DNA of 64,000 nucleotides from Pseudarthrobacter sp. SSS035 (GCF_023273875.1 NZ_CP096882.1:4588001-4652000); one strand, 5' to 3'. Counted from the first letter of the stretch, positions 17,101 through 25,683 are shown. Numbers and translations: made by a program. The notes: generated by a model from the sequence alone, not told the origin.

Positions 17101-17336
17101 GGTGGGTTCCGTTCCCTCGGTCCAGCGACAACGACCGAGGCGGCTCGCCACGGCGCTCCGCGGGCACACTAACCCGCGGGCCGACCAGGCTTCCCGGCTC
17201 TCCGATCCACAGCCTACGTCCGGTACAACCCGCAGGGAAGAGCCCCCGGTAACCGCCCGTCAGGGCTGTGTGTTGAGCCTTTGGATGAACTCGTCCGCCT
17301 GGGCCGGGTTCCGGGCCATCTTGGGCCCTGGACCCT

Positions 17337-17516
17337 GAGTACGTGATCATTGATATGCACGCCTCCCACCTCTGGGACGCTTCCACGATCGCGGCTCTGG
17401 ACGCGATCACCGAGAAGTACCGCCACCACGGCATAGACGTGAAAATCATCGGCCTCAACGATGCCAGCGTCCTCATGCGCGAACGCCTCGGAGGGAAACT
17501 CGGCGCCGGCCACTGA
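17337..17516 (+). pseudogene. SulP-type transporter, C-terminal STAS remnant
   Basis: The frame reads VIIDMHASHLWDASTIAALD, then KYRHHGIDVKIIGLNDASVL, ending in MRERLGGKLGAGH. This is the end of the STAS domain that closes SulP-family anion (sulfate/bicarbonate) transporters. All membrane segments are missing, so it cannot transport. Confidence 0.7.
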
Positions 17517-17536
17517 TCCCGCGGCTACCTTAACTT

Positions 17537-17574
17537 GGAGGGTCCCCTGCCGCACAGCCGGCAGGGGACCCTCC
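17537..17574. terminator. Strong terminator hairpin
   Basis: Perfect 16-bp stem: GGAGGGTCCCCTGCCG (17537-17552) with CGGCAGGGGACCCTCC (17559-17574), loop of six. It lies between the convergent SulP and NhaA remnants and could serve both strands. Confidence 0.75.
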
Positions 17575-17595
17575 ACACGTGTGGACCGGATCAGG

Positions 17596-17985
17596 TCACC
17601 CGTGTCGGTCTTCTTCGTAAACGTCCGGGATGCCGTCCCGGTCGGTGTCGATGGCTTCTTTCGCCTCCACGGCACGGTACTGACGGTTCCGGGCGCCCAA
17701 CACTGCCGCCGCCAGGAGGGCGGCCAGCAGCGACGCGGCGAGGATCCCCACCTTAGCGTAGTCATCATGGGCGCTGCTTTGCCCGAAGCTCAGCTCCGCC
17801 ACGAGGAGCGAAACCGTGAAGTCGATCCCGGCCAAAAGGGACACCCCGAACACATCAATCCACTTCAAGGACCGGTCCAGGGAAGCTCTGGTGGCCTTGG
17901 TGAGGAGCCAAGTGGTGCCCATGATCCCGACTGGTTTGCCCAGCACCAAAGCCACGATGACGCCGATAGCTACGGGGTCAGTCAC
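17596..17985 (-). pseudogene. nhaA: Na+/H+ antiporter NhaA, C-terminal remnant
   Basis: The last two or three membrane helices of NhaA are recognisable: AVTDPVAIGVIVALVLGKPV, GTTWLLTKATRASL, IDVFGVSLLAGIDFTVSLLV and AELSFG. A short C-terminal tail rich in Asp/Arg follows. The N-terminal two thirds, with the ion-binding aspartates of helix V, are gone. Upstream sequence from about 17985 belongs to an Abi-like fragment on the other strand. Confidence 0.75.
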
Positions 17986-18000
17986 GGCCGAGATCACACC

Positions 18001-18252
18001 GTACAACGACTCTGGGACGAAGCGCTCCGCAAAGCATTTCCACACCTACGCAGAACACCACGTGAACTCGAACGGGCAGTTGAGGGCGTCTACCACCTCC
18101 GGAACCGGGTTGCCCACCTGGAACCCATCATCAACAGCAACGTCCGAGCCCAACTGGTCAACATGCGAACCGTCATCGGCTCCATCGACCCACAGCTACT
18201 CTCCTGGTTCACCAGCACCGAACGCATCAGCACATCACTCACTACGCGCCCG
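18001..18252 (+). pseudogene. Abi-like (abortive infection) protein, C-terminal remnant
   Basis: The frame VQRLWDEALRKAFPHLRRTP, then ELERAVEGVYHLRNRVAHLE and PII carries the L-R-N-R-x-A-H motif of Abi_2/Abi-like (HEPN-related) proteins, whose R-x4-6-H supplies RNase activity. The start is lost where the NhaA fragment begins. The end runs into an IS3 terminus at about 18252. Confidence 0.6.
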
Positions 18253-18835
18253 GGACTGCCCCCGTTTTTGTTGACTCCTTGACCTGATATGAAGGGGGAT
18301 TTCAATGCCTCGGCACCGGACGAGCTGCGGCTGACGGGCATCACCGAACACTCAACCGCAGAGGGCAAGCACTACCTCTGCGCGGTGAAGGACGTGCACT
18401 CCGGCAGAACCGCCGGTTACTCGATGGATTCGCGGAAGAATTCCTCGCTGTGCGTCGCCGCCCTGGAGAACGCCATACGGGCACGCAAGCCGGCTGGGAC
18501 AGCGGCGCACTCGGATCCAGGGTCCCAGGTCCGGTCCCGCCGGTTCGTCGAAGCGCTCCGTCACCACGGGCTCACGGGCTCGATGGGCAGGGCCGGTGCG
18601 TGCGCGGACAACGCCGCAATGGAATCGTTCTTCTCGCTGCTGCAGAGAACGTTCTGACCGTCAGCGCTGGCTCAACCGAAATGATCTCCGACTGGCCCTC
18701 ACAACCTGGATCGAGAGAACCCATCCACCGCCGGCGACGGCAAAGACGGCTGGGCAAACTCAGCCCAGCGAATATGAAACAATCAACCGGACCGCGCTCA
18801 CAGCGGCCTAAGACCCCGAGTCAACCAAAGCGGCT
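18252..18835 (+). mobile_element. IS3-family element, internally deleted
   Basis: The left end begins GGGACTGCCCCCG..TTGTTGACTC. The right end reads GAGTCAACCAAAGCGG after the transposase stop and seems to lack its outermost bases. About half the usual IS3 length is missing. A second, isolated end of the same IS type lies at 23745-23832 in the opposite orientation (GGGACTGCCCCGG..CGTTGACTC). Confidence 0.65.
18289..18812 (+). pseudogene. IS3-family transposase OrfB remnant, frameshifted
   Basis: It retains part of the DDE core: EGKHYLCAVKDVHSGRTAGY (the first Asp is in VKDVHS), AHSDPGSQV and GACADNAAMESFFSLLQ (catalytic Glu). After about 18650 it moves to another frame, DRQRWLNRNDLRLALTTWIE, and ends EYETINRTALTAA. 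The DDE N-terminus and orfA are deleted. Confidence 0.8.
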
Positions 18836-19266
18836 CTTCACGGTTAATGGGAAAATGGATCCTTGGAGTGAGCGTCATGCGGCCGTCCGGACACCACTTC
18901 TCAAGAGAAACTAGCCATAGCAGGCAAATGTGTGTAGCCACCCACACCATCTCAGCCTCGAAGAGGTTTCCGAACCCCTGGGCACTGGCTCCAAGGGCCG
19001 CAAACTCGCCTAAGGGTTACCACCATTTCCGTTGCGACTATTAGCGCTGGATAGAGATATCTAATCCGTCCTTGTAGGCGCTCGTAAAATTCCGGCATAA
19101 GTATCCCCACGCTTAATGCCTTATCACCACAGCAATCAAAAGAGTGGGTATGGCCGTCGTTGCGACTTGGAAGAACATGATGGGAAACATGATTCATGTG
19201 CCGATCGTTTCAAATTCCTCTGACACGAAATGCAGCTTGTCGTACTCTCCCCCTAATATCTGAATC
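18836..19266. other. Intergenic stretch, no gene supported
   Basis: No convincing coding frame. It is less GC-rich than its neighbours near 19030-19150 and probably holds the promoter of the gene at 19267. Confidence 0.4.
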
Positions 19267-20136
19267 ATGACCTTCACCTACACGTCCGCGGACCTGGCTC
19301 AGATTGCCGCCAACATTCCAAACCAGGCCAGCGCCGCCGGCTTGGCAATCATTCCCGGGGTCGAAATCGTTCGGGAAACAGATGTGCAGATCGACCCGTT
19401 TGAAGCTGAAATCGGCGATGCCCTCCGAGTAGCAGTCCTGGCGAACGCTCCATTTATCACGGTGGAGACAGAAAAATTCTGGACGAGCAGGATAGGGAGC
19501 ACCGAAGGTTACGAGGAACTGCCGCCCAAGGCCGAACGCCTGCTCAAGGCAGCCGAGATCCACAATGACTCGCTGATGTCGGTGACAGTCAAATGGGTAG
19601 CCAGCGGACTCGTGTATGAATGGACGGCTCAGACCGAATGGATTGCTCCGTTGCTGACGGAAATCGATGAAGCGGTACAAACTGCGCAAAATGAGGACGA
19701 CGCCGTAGAGGACGCACGCACAGAAGTGCACTACGCCAAACTACGGGCCGCGGTAGATGCGCTGGTCGAGTCGCCCAGGTACCGCCGGGAGCAGGTAAAC
19801 AAACGTCGTCACATCGCCCCCGGCATCCTCGCCGAAGCCGGCCTGGGCGAGATCAATGACGTGCTGCTTACTCACCAGGTCATGCCCGACGCCAACCGGA
19901 TCGTGAACGCCAAGGCCATGGAGTTTGAGGGAGACTTCCGCGCCCGGAAGCGCGAATTGGCCGCCGAGCTATCGAACGTCCCCGACTTCTACCTGCAGAA
20001 CACCAAGGGTGGCAAAAAGCTAGTCGCCATCGATTTTCTTACCGAGAAGGCTGACGGCTATAGGTTCCTCAACAGTAATTTCGCGGCGGAACTTAGCGAC
20101 GCGGCGTCCCTGCCTCGAAACATCCGCCGGCTCTAG
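19267..20136 (+). CDS. Hypothetical protein, 289 residues
   Basis: Not recognised. A soluble, acidic protein from ATG 19267 with no signal or membrane segment. The N-terminal 170 residues contain beta-type segments (VEIVRETDVQIDPFEAEIG, MSVTVKWVASGLVYEWTAQ). A charged helical linker follows (QNEDDAVEDARTEVHYAKL), then a part that includes YRREQVNKRRHIAPGILAEA, GEFRARK-like basic clusters and a final KGGKKLVAIDFLTEKADGY. Codon use fits a real gene. It sits upstream of a small acidic gene and a PIN-domain gene in an accessory region, which is compatible with a conflict-related role but does not show one. Confidence 0.6.
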   Translation: MTFTYTSADLAQIAANIPNQASAAGLAIIPGVEIVRETDVQIDPFEAEIGDALRVAVLANAPFITVETEKFWTSRIGSTEGYEELPPKAERLLKAAEIHNDSLMSVTVKWVASGLVYEWTAQTEWIAPLLTEIDEAVQTAQNEDDAVEDARTEVHYAKLRAAVDALVESPRYRREQVNKRRHIAPGILAEAGLGEINDVLLTHQVMPDANRIVNAKAMEFEGDFRARKRELAAELSNVPDFYLQNTKGGKKLVAIDFLTEKADGYRFLNSNFAAELSDAASLPRNIRRL

Positions 20137-20439
20137 CCGTGATCAAGATTTCGAGCCCCTAGGAACTCGGCCGCCGCTTACCGGCCCCAGAGCATCGACG
20201 GCGCTATCAACTCAGGTATGGCGCACGCTCATCCTGCAGAGAATCGGCAACAGATTCACAGGGCCAGCTATGCCGACCCCACCGCCGTCAGGACCACCAT
20301 CGTCACCGGGACGGCTTGAACTAAGGCTTCTCCCCCGACCGAGGTTCTGCGCCGTCACAGCGGACTCACTGACGAATGGTCAGTGGCTGGACCGTGACAC
20401 AGAGGCGAGCCCTGGCACCTTGACCTGTATCCTTCCGGC
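20137..20439. other. Intergenic stretch, no gene supported
   Basis: No convincing frame, RNA gene or repeat seen. Confidence 0.4.
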
Positions 20440-20700
20440 ATGACAAACATTGCAGAAGCCCAGTTCGAAGTTGCCCCCTACCCCAGATCTGAACAAGTGA
20501 CGCTTAACCGGCCCGAGGGATACACCCATGATCAAGCAATCCTTTGGAGGGAAGCTCGCGAGCAGGCGGAGAAACAGCTTGCCGAAGGTGAATACGTTCA
20601 GTCCGAGGTTGCCATCTCTGGTGAGTCGGTAGGAGAAAGAATGAGGTGGACGGCACTGTTCCAGATCGAGTTGGAGGAAGAAAGCGAAGACACGGCCTAA
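20440..20700 (+). CDS. Small hypothetical protein, 86 residues
   Basis: Not recognised. A compact acidic protein with an amphipathic helix (YTHDQAILWREAREQAEKQL) and two short strands (VQSEVAISGESVGERMRWT, FQIELEEESEDTA). The codon pattern and balanced composition support a real gene. It is separated by 160 bases from the PIN-domain gene. Confidence 0.5.
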   Translation: MTNIAEAQFEVAPYPRSEQVTLNRPEGYTHDQAILWREAREQAEKQLAEGEYVQSEVAISGESVGERMRWTALFQIELEEESEDTA

Positions 20701-20858
20701 TTTCGGATCCCGGTGCGATTTCCGTTAGGTCGGCCGTGGAACCCTGACCAAGCCCACCCCTGCGCATAGGCCGGCAAGCCTCGGCGGCCATTCGCGGACC
20801 GGCCGCCTTCCTAGTCCGCAACAGGCCGGCGATCACTCGCTGGGCCTAAGATCGGAGA

Positions 20859-22019
20859 ATGCAGATAGCGCCGCTGACACCGGACCCAATAATCGTTATT
20901 ACAGATACGACTGAGCTGCATAATTCTTACCCGTTAGCCGACACGCGGTGGGTGTTGTTGGCCAAGGAGATCAGCGCTGGAGTAGTGCAATGGGTTGTTC
21001 CGGAAGTTGTTGTCCGGGAAACCGTGCGCCATCAGGCCGCAGCCTGGGAGAGGGCGCAGAAAGAGACTCTTCCCGGTATCCAGCGGGCTGAACGAGCGTT
21101 GAAGCAGATCGGCATAAGGGTTTCCGTCGACACCGACACTCTCACGGAAGCGACCAAGATCGCCGCAGACTACGAGAGCTACCTGCGGGCGCGCATCGCT
21201 GAAATCGGCGGCGAAGTTGCCGCGTTGCCAACCATCGAACACGAGAGGCTACTTGCATGGGACCTGGCCAACCGAAAACCGTTTAGGACCGAAGGGAAGG
21301 GCTACAGAGATGCCCTCATTTGGGCCACGGTCCTCGAATACGTGACAGCAGCCGAAGCGGACAATTGCGTCATTTTTGTCTCCAACAACACAAGCGATTT
21401 CGTCGACAAGGGCGGTATCCACGCCGATCTCCTTGGTGACACGGCGCAGCTTCAGTCTGCAGCTGAGCTCAGGCACTCGCCGGGGCTGACGGCCGCCTTC
21501 ACACTCGCAAGGGAACTCAGAAGCGTTGAGCCGGGGCCCGAGCCCGCGGAGCCAACAGTAAATCTTGAGGAAATCCTGTTGACCGCGTTGGATGAGCAAT
21601 GTTCGGAGCTGACCGGTTCAGACTTCGAAGAGCACACCCAGGACGGAGACGTTTATGGCCCAGACTGGGTCCCGTCCGAGGTGCAGAACCCGAGCGTTTA
21701 CCTACTCGAGCCAGATGCTGCTTCCATGACCTGGGATGTGGTGGAGACCTTTGCCGAGGGGACGCAGTTGATCAACGTAACGGCGGACGCGGCGCTTACT
21801 GTGGACGGTTACATGGAAAAAGGGGACTTCTATCGCACCGAGTGGAATATTGAAGATGACATATATGCGTTGACGGCGGATCACAATGACCACTACGCCT
21901 GGGTCGCAACTGACGGCTACGCGCGAATTACATTCAGCATTCTGCTGTCACCCGGAGACGGAGCCGTGAACCACACTGAACTCGTCTCGTTCGAGACGGG
22001 CGCCAGCACTCTCAGTTGA
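20859..22019 (+). CDS. PIN-domain (DUF4935-like) protein with C-terminal beta domain
   Basis: Residues 1-205 form a PIN-like RNase fold. The first acidic residue is in IVITDTTELHNS, a conserved Glu in WVVPEVVVRETVRHQ, then GYRDALIWATVLEYV and VIFVSNNTSDFVD with further acidic positions. PIN enzymes are metal-dependent RNases common in toxins. Residues 215-386 form an acidic, beta-rich domain (VYLLEPDAASMTWDVVETF, ALTVDGYMEKGDFYRTEWNI, YARITFSILLSPGDG) that recurs in PIN-like proteins of conflict systems. No antitoxin gene is obvious; the 86-residue gene upstream is a candidate. Confidence 0.75.
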   Translation: MQIAPLTPDPIIVITDTTELHNSYPLADTRWVLLAKEISAGVVQWVVPEVVVRETVRHQAAAWERAQKETLPGIQRAERALKQIGIRVSVDTDTLTEATKIAADYESYLRARIAEIGGEVAALPTIEHERLLAWDLANRKPFRTEGKGYRDALIWATVLEYVTAAEADNCVIFVSNNTSDFVDKGGIHADLLGDTAQLQSAAELRHSPGLTAAFTLARELRSVEPGPEPAEPTVNLEEILLTALDEQCSELTGSDFEEHTQDGDVYGPDWVPSEVQNPSVYLLEPDAASMTWDVVETFAEGTQLINVTADAALTVDGYMEKGDFYRTEWNIEDDIYALTADHNDHYAWVATDGYARITFSILLSPGDGAVNHTELVSFETGASTLS

Positions 22020-22257
22020 GACAACGCGGGCGCCCGCACCGATCGCTAGCCCCGTCCGAATAATGACCCAATTGCGGCAGTTGCCATGACTAGATTGCCA
22101 GAGTCGCCGCTGCACTCAATCGCAGACCAGGCGAAATCCTGGGTTGGTAGAGCCCCATGGAGCACGTGGCTAGACTGACTTCAACGCTGAGAGAACCATT
22201 GAACCGTTGCTACGACCCCTGAACTCCGCCACGTCACAATGGCTCACTTTTCGACCG

Positions 22258-22521
22258 TCACCGACAATCCGGATTGGGATTCGTCGCCGTTGAGATTCTC
22301 GTTGGTGCCAGGTCGGTGGCGGATAGCTTGATCGCGGTTTCGATGCCGACGAATTCTGTTCCCGTTGCGGTGAGTTTGGATCCGCGGCCGAGCACGATGA
22401 AAGAATGGTCAGGCTGTTGGATGATGATTCTGTTGCCGGGCCTGGAAATCTCGGCAGCAGAGTCCTTCAAGTCGGAAGTGCCCGCTGCGACTCCCACGAC
22501 GAGGTCGAAGCCATCGTCCAT
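22258..22521 (-). CDS. Possible small hypothetical protein, 87 residues
   Basis: The minus-strand frame starting at 22521 (MDDGFDLVVGVAAGTSDLKD) has balanced composition, with strands such as NRIIIQQPDHSFIVLGRGSK. The opposite-strand frame over the same bases is less protein-like. No family is recognised and the ribosome binding site is weak. Confidence 0.3.
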   Translation of the reverse strand: MDDGFDLVVGVAAGTSDLKDSAAEISRPGNRIIIQQPDHSFIVLGRGSKLTATGTEFVGIETAIKLSATDLAPTRISTATNPNPDCR

Positions 22522-22665
22522 GTGAAGTCATGCGGGTATGCCGCCACGCAGAGGTCTCATTTCTAGAAGCAACTACAGAGGCGGGTGGTTCGTTCAGATG
22601 CGAGACTTGGGATGGACGCCCTAGAGACGCCCTAGATAGGTGCCGTTCGGGAGGTATGCCGTCGT
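22522..22665. other. Short intergenic stretch, nothing recognised
   Basis: The gaps from 22020 to 22257 and from 22522 to 22665 contain no frame or structure I can support. Confidence 0.3.
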
Positions 22666-22836
22666 TCAGACCTCAGATCGCTTGATGAGCTCACTAACAG
22701 CCTCGGAGAGCGCACCAACATCTTCGACTAGAGTCCTGGAGAACTCTTTCGGATCCGAGGCTTCGTTGACCTGGAAGTTCCGCGTGCGGGCGATTATTTC
22801 CTGCACCCGTGAAAGGTGTCCACTGAGTTCGCTCAT
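22666..22836 (-). CDS. Possible small helical protein, 56 residues
   Basis: From ATG 22836 the frame reads MSELSGHLSRVQEIIARTRN and LVEDVGALSEAVSELIKRSE, two amphipathic helices of coiled-coil character. No family is recognised and no neighbour clarifies it. Confidence 0.35.
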   Translation of the reverse strand: MSELSGHLSRVQEIIARTRNFQVNEASDPKEFSRTLVEDVGALSEAVSELIKRSEV

Positions 22837-23022
22837 GGAGTCCACTATAGAGCTCCTCGCAGCCTCCTCTCGCACTGCGCTCGGCGGGGACGGGGATCTC
22901 ACGACCCCGGTTTCGACGTAGCCGCAGTGGACGCCCTTTTGCGTAGGTATTCGAAGTTGATCTCCCGACGTTGTTCCCGGGGATTGCTGTCACCGACCAG
23001 CCGCTGATTTGCTCGGGCTCGG

Positions 23023-23187
23023 TTAGCCTATGGCGTTGATACCCAAGGCAATGACCGTGTTCAGGGCATCAACGACCCCTTGCACGGTTCCCGTGGCGGC
23101 TCGCTCCAAAAGCTCCTGCCCCAAGGCCTTCACAACAGAGCGCTGCGGTGCAGGTGACTCTATTTCGTCTTCAAGCCGCCCGGACTC
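23023..23187 (-). pseudogene. C-terminal remnant of an unknown protein
   Basis: The minus-strand frame reads RLEDEIESPAPQRSVVKALG, then QELLERAATGTVQGVVDALN and TVIALGINAIG before a stop at 23023. It looks strongly protein-like, but no start codon precedes it before the divergent TRADD-N-like gene. The plus-strand frame over the same bases is Ser/Pro/Cys-rich noise. This marks a recombination junction near 23190. Confidence 0.35.
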
Positions 23188-23230
23188 TTCCCTCGATTTT
23201 CCAACACTGTGGAGTCTGACGCAGGAGCAG

Positions 23231-23659
23231 ATGAACAGCTACCATAAGATCGCCATGAGCCAGGCGGATCAGAGCTTCAAGGCCTGCCAGGTGGCAATGG
23301 GCGTAGGACTGCTTCTGATTGTGGGGTTTGGCGTAGCCGCGGTTATACAGACTGATCCCGTTGCAGCCGCCGCTGCCGGCGCGATAAGCGTCGTAAGCGA
23401 CGCTGTTAGTGCGTATATCAGTGCAACCTACATGAAGGCATACACCCAGGCCACGGCTCAAATGCGGCAGTTCTTCATTCAACCGGCAGATTTCACCCGA
23501 CTGCTGGGGACCGAGCGTCTGATTGGGCTCGTTACTGACGACGACCATAAGAAGGAGGCGGTCAAGATTTTCCTCCAGTCCATGTCGTTTGCTTCGCCAT
23601 TCACTCCTGCCGAGTTGGGCAAAGGCGTCCAAAAGGCAATCGGAGACGGCAAAGTGTAG
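23231..23659 (+). CDS. TRADD-N-associated membrane domain protein, probably truncated
   Basis: The sequence LWSLTQEQMNSYHKIAMSQA followed by DQSFKACQVAMGVGLLLIVG and a second hydrophobic stretch (AAAAAGAISVVSDAVSAYI) matches the two-helix membrane module found beside TRADD-N and other effector domains in bacterial conflict proteins. Homology seems to begin at about 23200, upstream of the ATG used here (23231, with AGGAG four bases before it). Residues upstream of that are not protein-like, so an N-terminal effector domain may be lost. The C-terminal part (LLGTERLIGLVTDDDHKKEA) is soluble. Confidence 0.55.
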   Translation: MNSYHKIAMSQADQSFKACQVAMGVGLLLIVGFGVAAVIQTDPVAAAAAGAISVVSDAVSAYISATYMKAYTQATAQMRQFFIQPADFTRLLGTERLIGLVTDDDHKKEAVKIFLQSMSFASPFTPAELGKGVQKAIGDGKV

Positions 23660-23744
23660 GACTGATTTGCTACCGAGCTCCTCGCTCCGTGTTTCACATA
23701 ATTCGAAGTGGGGCGATTATTGCAGCGCGATTAAATAGCCAATC

Positions 23745-23832
23745 GGGACTGCCCCGGCTTTCGTTGACTCGGGGTCTTAGGCCGCTGTGATTGCGGTCCG
23801 GTTGATTGTTTCATATTCGATTGGCGTGAGTT
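23745..23832 (-). mobile_element. Solo right end of an IS3-family element
   Basis: It begins GGGACTGCCCCGGCTTTCG, then TTGACTCGGGGTCTTAGGCC. Read on the minus strand it contains the last codons of the transposase (EYETINRTAITAA) and its terminus. It is the same IS type as the remnant at 18252-18835. It abuts and truncates the ligase gene. Confidence 0.65.
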
Positions 23833-23836
23833 TTTG

Positions 23837-24067
23837 TTAACGCCAACCGACCCGGGTCAGGTCCTTCCCCTGCCGGGACCACAACGAGGCCCCGATATCG
23901 TCACGGATTCCGACCGCCCGGTAGCCGTCCCATTTGGGCTCAAAGAGGAGCGTCCCGGGCAGGGCACTGTTCCGGGGCATCTTCGTGACGGCCCGGGCCA
24001 GTGCGACTTTCACCGGCGGGACAAGCCCCGCCGGGAGCCCGGTCCCGACCGGCGGCTTAGGTGCCAT
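23837..24067 (-). pseudogene. ATP-dependent DNA ligase, N-terminal remnant
   Basis: The ATG at 24067 overlaps the end of the preceding gene. The frame reads VALARAVTKMPRNSALPGTL, then LFEPKWDGYRAVGIRDD, which contains ligase motif I (K-x-D-G, adenylated Lys in EPKWDGYR), and SRQGKDLTR. It is cut at about 23845 by the IS3 remnant and stops at 23837. Intact ligases of this LigC/LigD type need over 300 residues, so it is inactive. It is the last gene of the LexA-box operon. Confidence 0.75.
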
Positions 24068-24341
24068 CGTCGAGGCCCTCGAGTGCCTCGACCTCAGCCT
24101 CGTCCAGTAACTGGGCTGTACTGGTCCCGGTGGTGCGGGCGAGGTCATCGAGGGCGATGAACCGGGCACGCGCCAGGACAATGACCAGCTCTGCCAGGTA
24201 CTCGGGTCCGTTGCGTTGCGCGAGGTCGTCCAGGATGGTGTGCATGCGTCCGGTTAGCTCGGTGGGTCCTTCGGATTCTTCGGCTGCAATGCGCGTGAGC
24301 GTCAGCGCGGCCAGCGTCGGATTGTCGTAGATGAGTCCCAT
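24057..24341 (-). CDS. Hypothetical helical protein, 94 residues
   Basis: A mostly helical acidic protein: NPTLAALTLTRIAAEESEGP, GRMHTILDDLAQRNGPEYLA, ELVIVLARARFIALDDLART and a C-terminal EVEALEGLDDGT. The family is not known to me by name, but such proteins occur on actinobacterial plasmids. Its end overlaps the ligase start by 11 bases, which implies coupled translation. Confidence 0.6.
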   Translation of the reverse strand: MGLIYDNPTLAALTLTRIAAEESEGPTELTGRMHTILDDLAQRNGPEYLAELVIVLARARFIALDDLARTTGTSTAQLLDEAEVEALEGLDDGT

Positions 24342-24436
24342 GGCCCCACGCTACGCACGCCGGGCGCAGTTGTCAGTGACAGCACCTGCAGGCACAGGCG
24401 GATACGGGGTGGGCAAGCTCAGAGGCCTCCAGCCGA

Positions 24437-25108
24437 TCAGCCGCGGCGGAGGTTGGGGGATCCGGGTGGGCGGCCGCGGGTCCGTCCGTTCCGCCAGCCG
24501 GGAAGGAGCGTGTTCAGCTGTGTTTCTTTGTCCTGGTCCAGTTCGCTGCGCCGGTATTTCATGCGTTGGATGTGCAGCCACATGCCCAGGAGTCGTTCTT
24601 CTTCGGTGTCTGTCTTCTTGTGGCGTGGCCAGTCGTTCCCGACGGCCATGTAGGCGGTGAGCTCTTGTAGGCGTTGGTTCCAACGGGATTCGTCTTTGGA
24701 CGTGCGGGTCCTCAGTTCCCAGCCGGGGATTTCCTGCAGGCCGTCGCTGTAGGTGGGGGAGAGGGTGCCCCGGTCGTGGTCCTGGCGTCGTCTGAGGAGC
24801 CATGTCGCCAGGGCCCGTTCCCGTGCGGCGGACGAAGACGATGAGGGAAGCCGGTCTTCGGCTTTGTACAGGGCGAGGGTGTCGTCCAGGTTCCGCAGCC
24901 CTTCCGCGGTGATGCGGGTGACCGGCGGTGGGCGGGTGGCGTTGCGGTGGTCGTCCCGGATAGAGGGTTCCGTGGCGGCGGCGATGGCCACGTGGTAGCG
25001 GACGGTGTTTTGGCCGACACCTGCGGCGGCGGCGATTCGTGTGGTGGTGAGGCCTTGCCGGTACATCTGCACCCACTCTGGGTGTGGCGCTGTCCTGTGT
25101 TCGGGCAT
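24437..25108 (-). CDS. Helicase-associated-domain DNA-binding protein
   Basis: A 223-residue protein. The N-terminal helix-turn-helix is PEWVQMYRQGLTTTRIAAAA followed by GVGQNTVRYHVA. The C-terminal residues 140-205 match the helicase-associated domain (PF03457): RWNQRLQELTAYMAVGNDWP, then LLGMWLHIQRMKYRRSELDQ and TLLPGW. This domain binds DNA and is common in actinobacterial plasmid proteins. No helicase motor is present. It is a member of the LexA-box operon. Confidence 0.75.
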   Translation of the reverse strand: MPEHRTAPHPEWVQMYRQGLTTTRIAAAAGVGQNTVRYHVAIAAATEPSIRDDHRNATRPPPVTRITAEGLRNLDDTLALYKAEDRLPSSSSSAARERALATWLLRRRQDHDRGTLSPTYSDGLQEIPGWELRTRTSKDESRWNQRLQELTAYMAVGNDWPRHKKTDTEEERLLGMWLHIQRMKYRRSELDQDKETQLNTLLPGWRNGRTRGRPPGSPNLRRG

Positions 25109-25113
25109 ACTGG

Positions 25114-25260
25114 TCAGCTGTCCGTGCGGATGGCGAGCAGCTTGGCGCCTTCGGGGATGGCGCCCTCAAGTGCGGCCTTGGCGTTGTCGTAAGTGTCGCC
25201 CTGGGCCGTGATGTGGTCGGTGCTGCCGTCGGCCATTTGGATTGTTCCGGTGAGTTCCAC
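25114..25260 (-). CDS. Small protein, 48 residues
   Basis: GTG start at 25260. It reads MELTGTIQMADGSTDHITAQ and then DNAKAALEGAIPEGAKLLAI, a compact beta-alpha-beta pattern. The stop is six bases before the start of the helicase-associated-domain gene, so it belongs to the same operon. The family is unknown. Confidence 0.55.
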   Translation of the reverse strand: MELTGTIQMADGSTDHITAQGDTYDNAKAALEGAIPEGAKLLAIRTDS

Positions 25261-25296
25261 CGGATCAGCCTAGTTGGCTCTCCCAGGTTCCGGGGT

Positions 25297-25668
25297 TTAA
25301 GGCCCGAAGCTCTCCAGTGCCCGCAGCAGCGGGGGAGTGGACCCGCCCAGGGCGTCCACGGGACGCCGCCCGCCCAAGTGGATGGACGGTGTGATCATCC
25401 AGGCGCCGAAGTAGTTGTGGGCGATTTTCAGTTCCAATGCCCTGGCGAACAGCGCCAGTACCGTGGGGTGCAGCTGCCCGTCGTCACGGAACTGGTAACC
25501 GGGGCAAAATGTTCCGTCTTCAATGAAGACCCGGACGAGCTGGCGCATGACCAACTCGGGATCCGCCGTCTCGGCCGATAGTTTCGCCCGTACCCGGTCC
25601 AGGGTAGGCAGGGTGAATTCGTTCCGGATTTCTTCCCACACCGCCGGCGGGATCGGCCCGTGGCTCAT
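25297..25668 (-). CDS. Hypothetical protein with Xre/MbcA/ParS-like C-terminal segment
   Basis: A 123-residue protein. The N-terminal half is helical (AVWEEIRNEFTLPTLDRVRA, LVMRQLVRVFIEDG). The C-terminal part, GAWMITPSIHLGGRRPVDAL followed by LLRALESF, resembles the W..T....L.G..P.D.L pattern of the MbcA/ParS/Xre toxin-binding domain (DUF2384). No RES-type partner gene is adjacent, so this is a weak structural hint and not a functional call. It lies inside the LexA-box operon, 15 bases after the DUF6504 stop. Confidence 0.45.
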   Translation of the reverse strand: MSHGPIPPAVWEEIRNEFTLPTLDRVRAKLSAETADPELVMRQLVRVFIEDGTFCPGYQFRDDGQLHPTVLALFARALELKIAHNYFGAWMITPSIHLGGRRPVDALGGSTPPLLRALESFGP

Positions 25669-25683
25669 CAGGAGACCCGGTTC

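Noticed and set aside
17461..18000. Plus-strand frame linking the SulP remnant to the Abi remnant
   Set aside because: Its middle part is the antisense of the NhaA remnant; only the last 84 residues are Abi-like.
25084..25581. Plus-strand frame opposite the LexA-box operon
   Set aside because: Gly/Val-rich antisense shadow; the minus-strand genes are tightly packed and have starts and family likeness.
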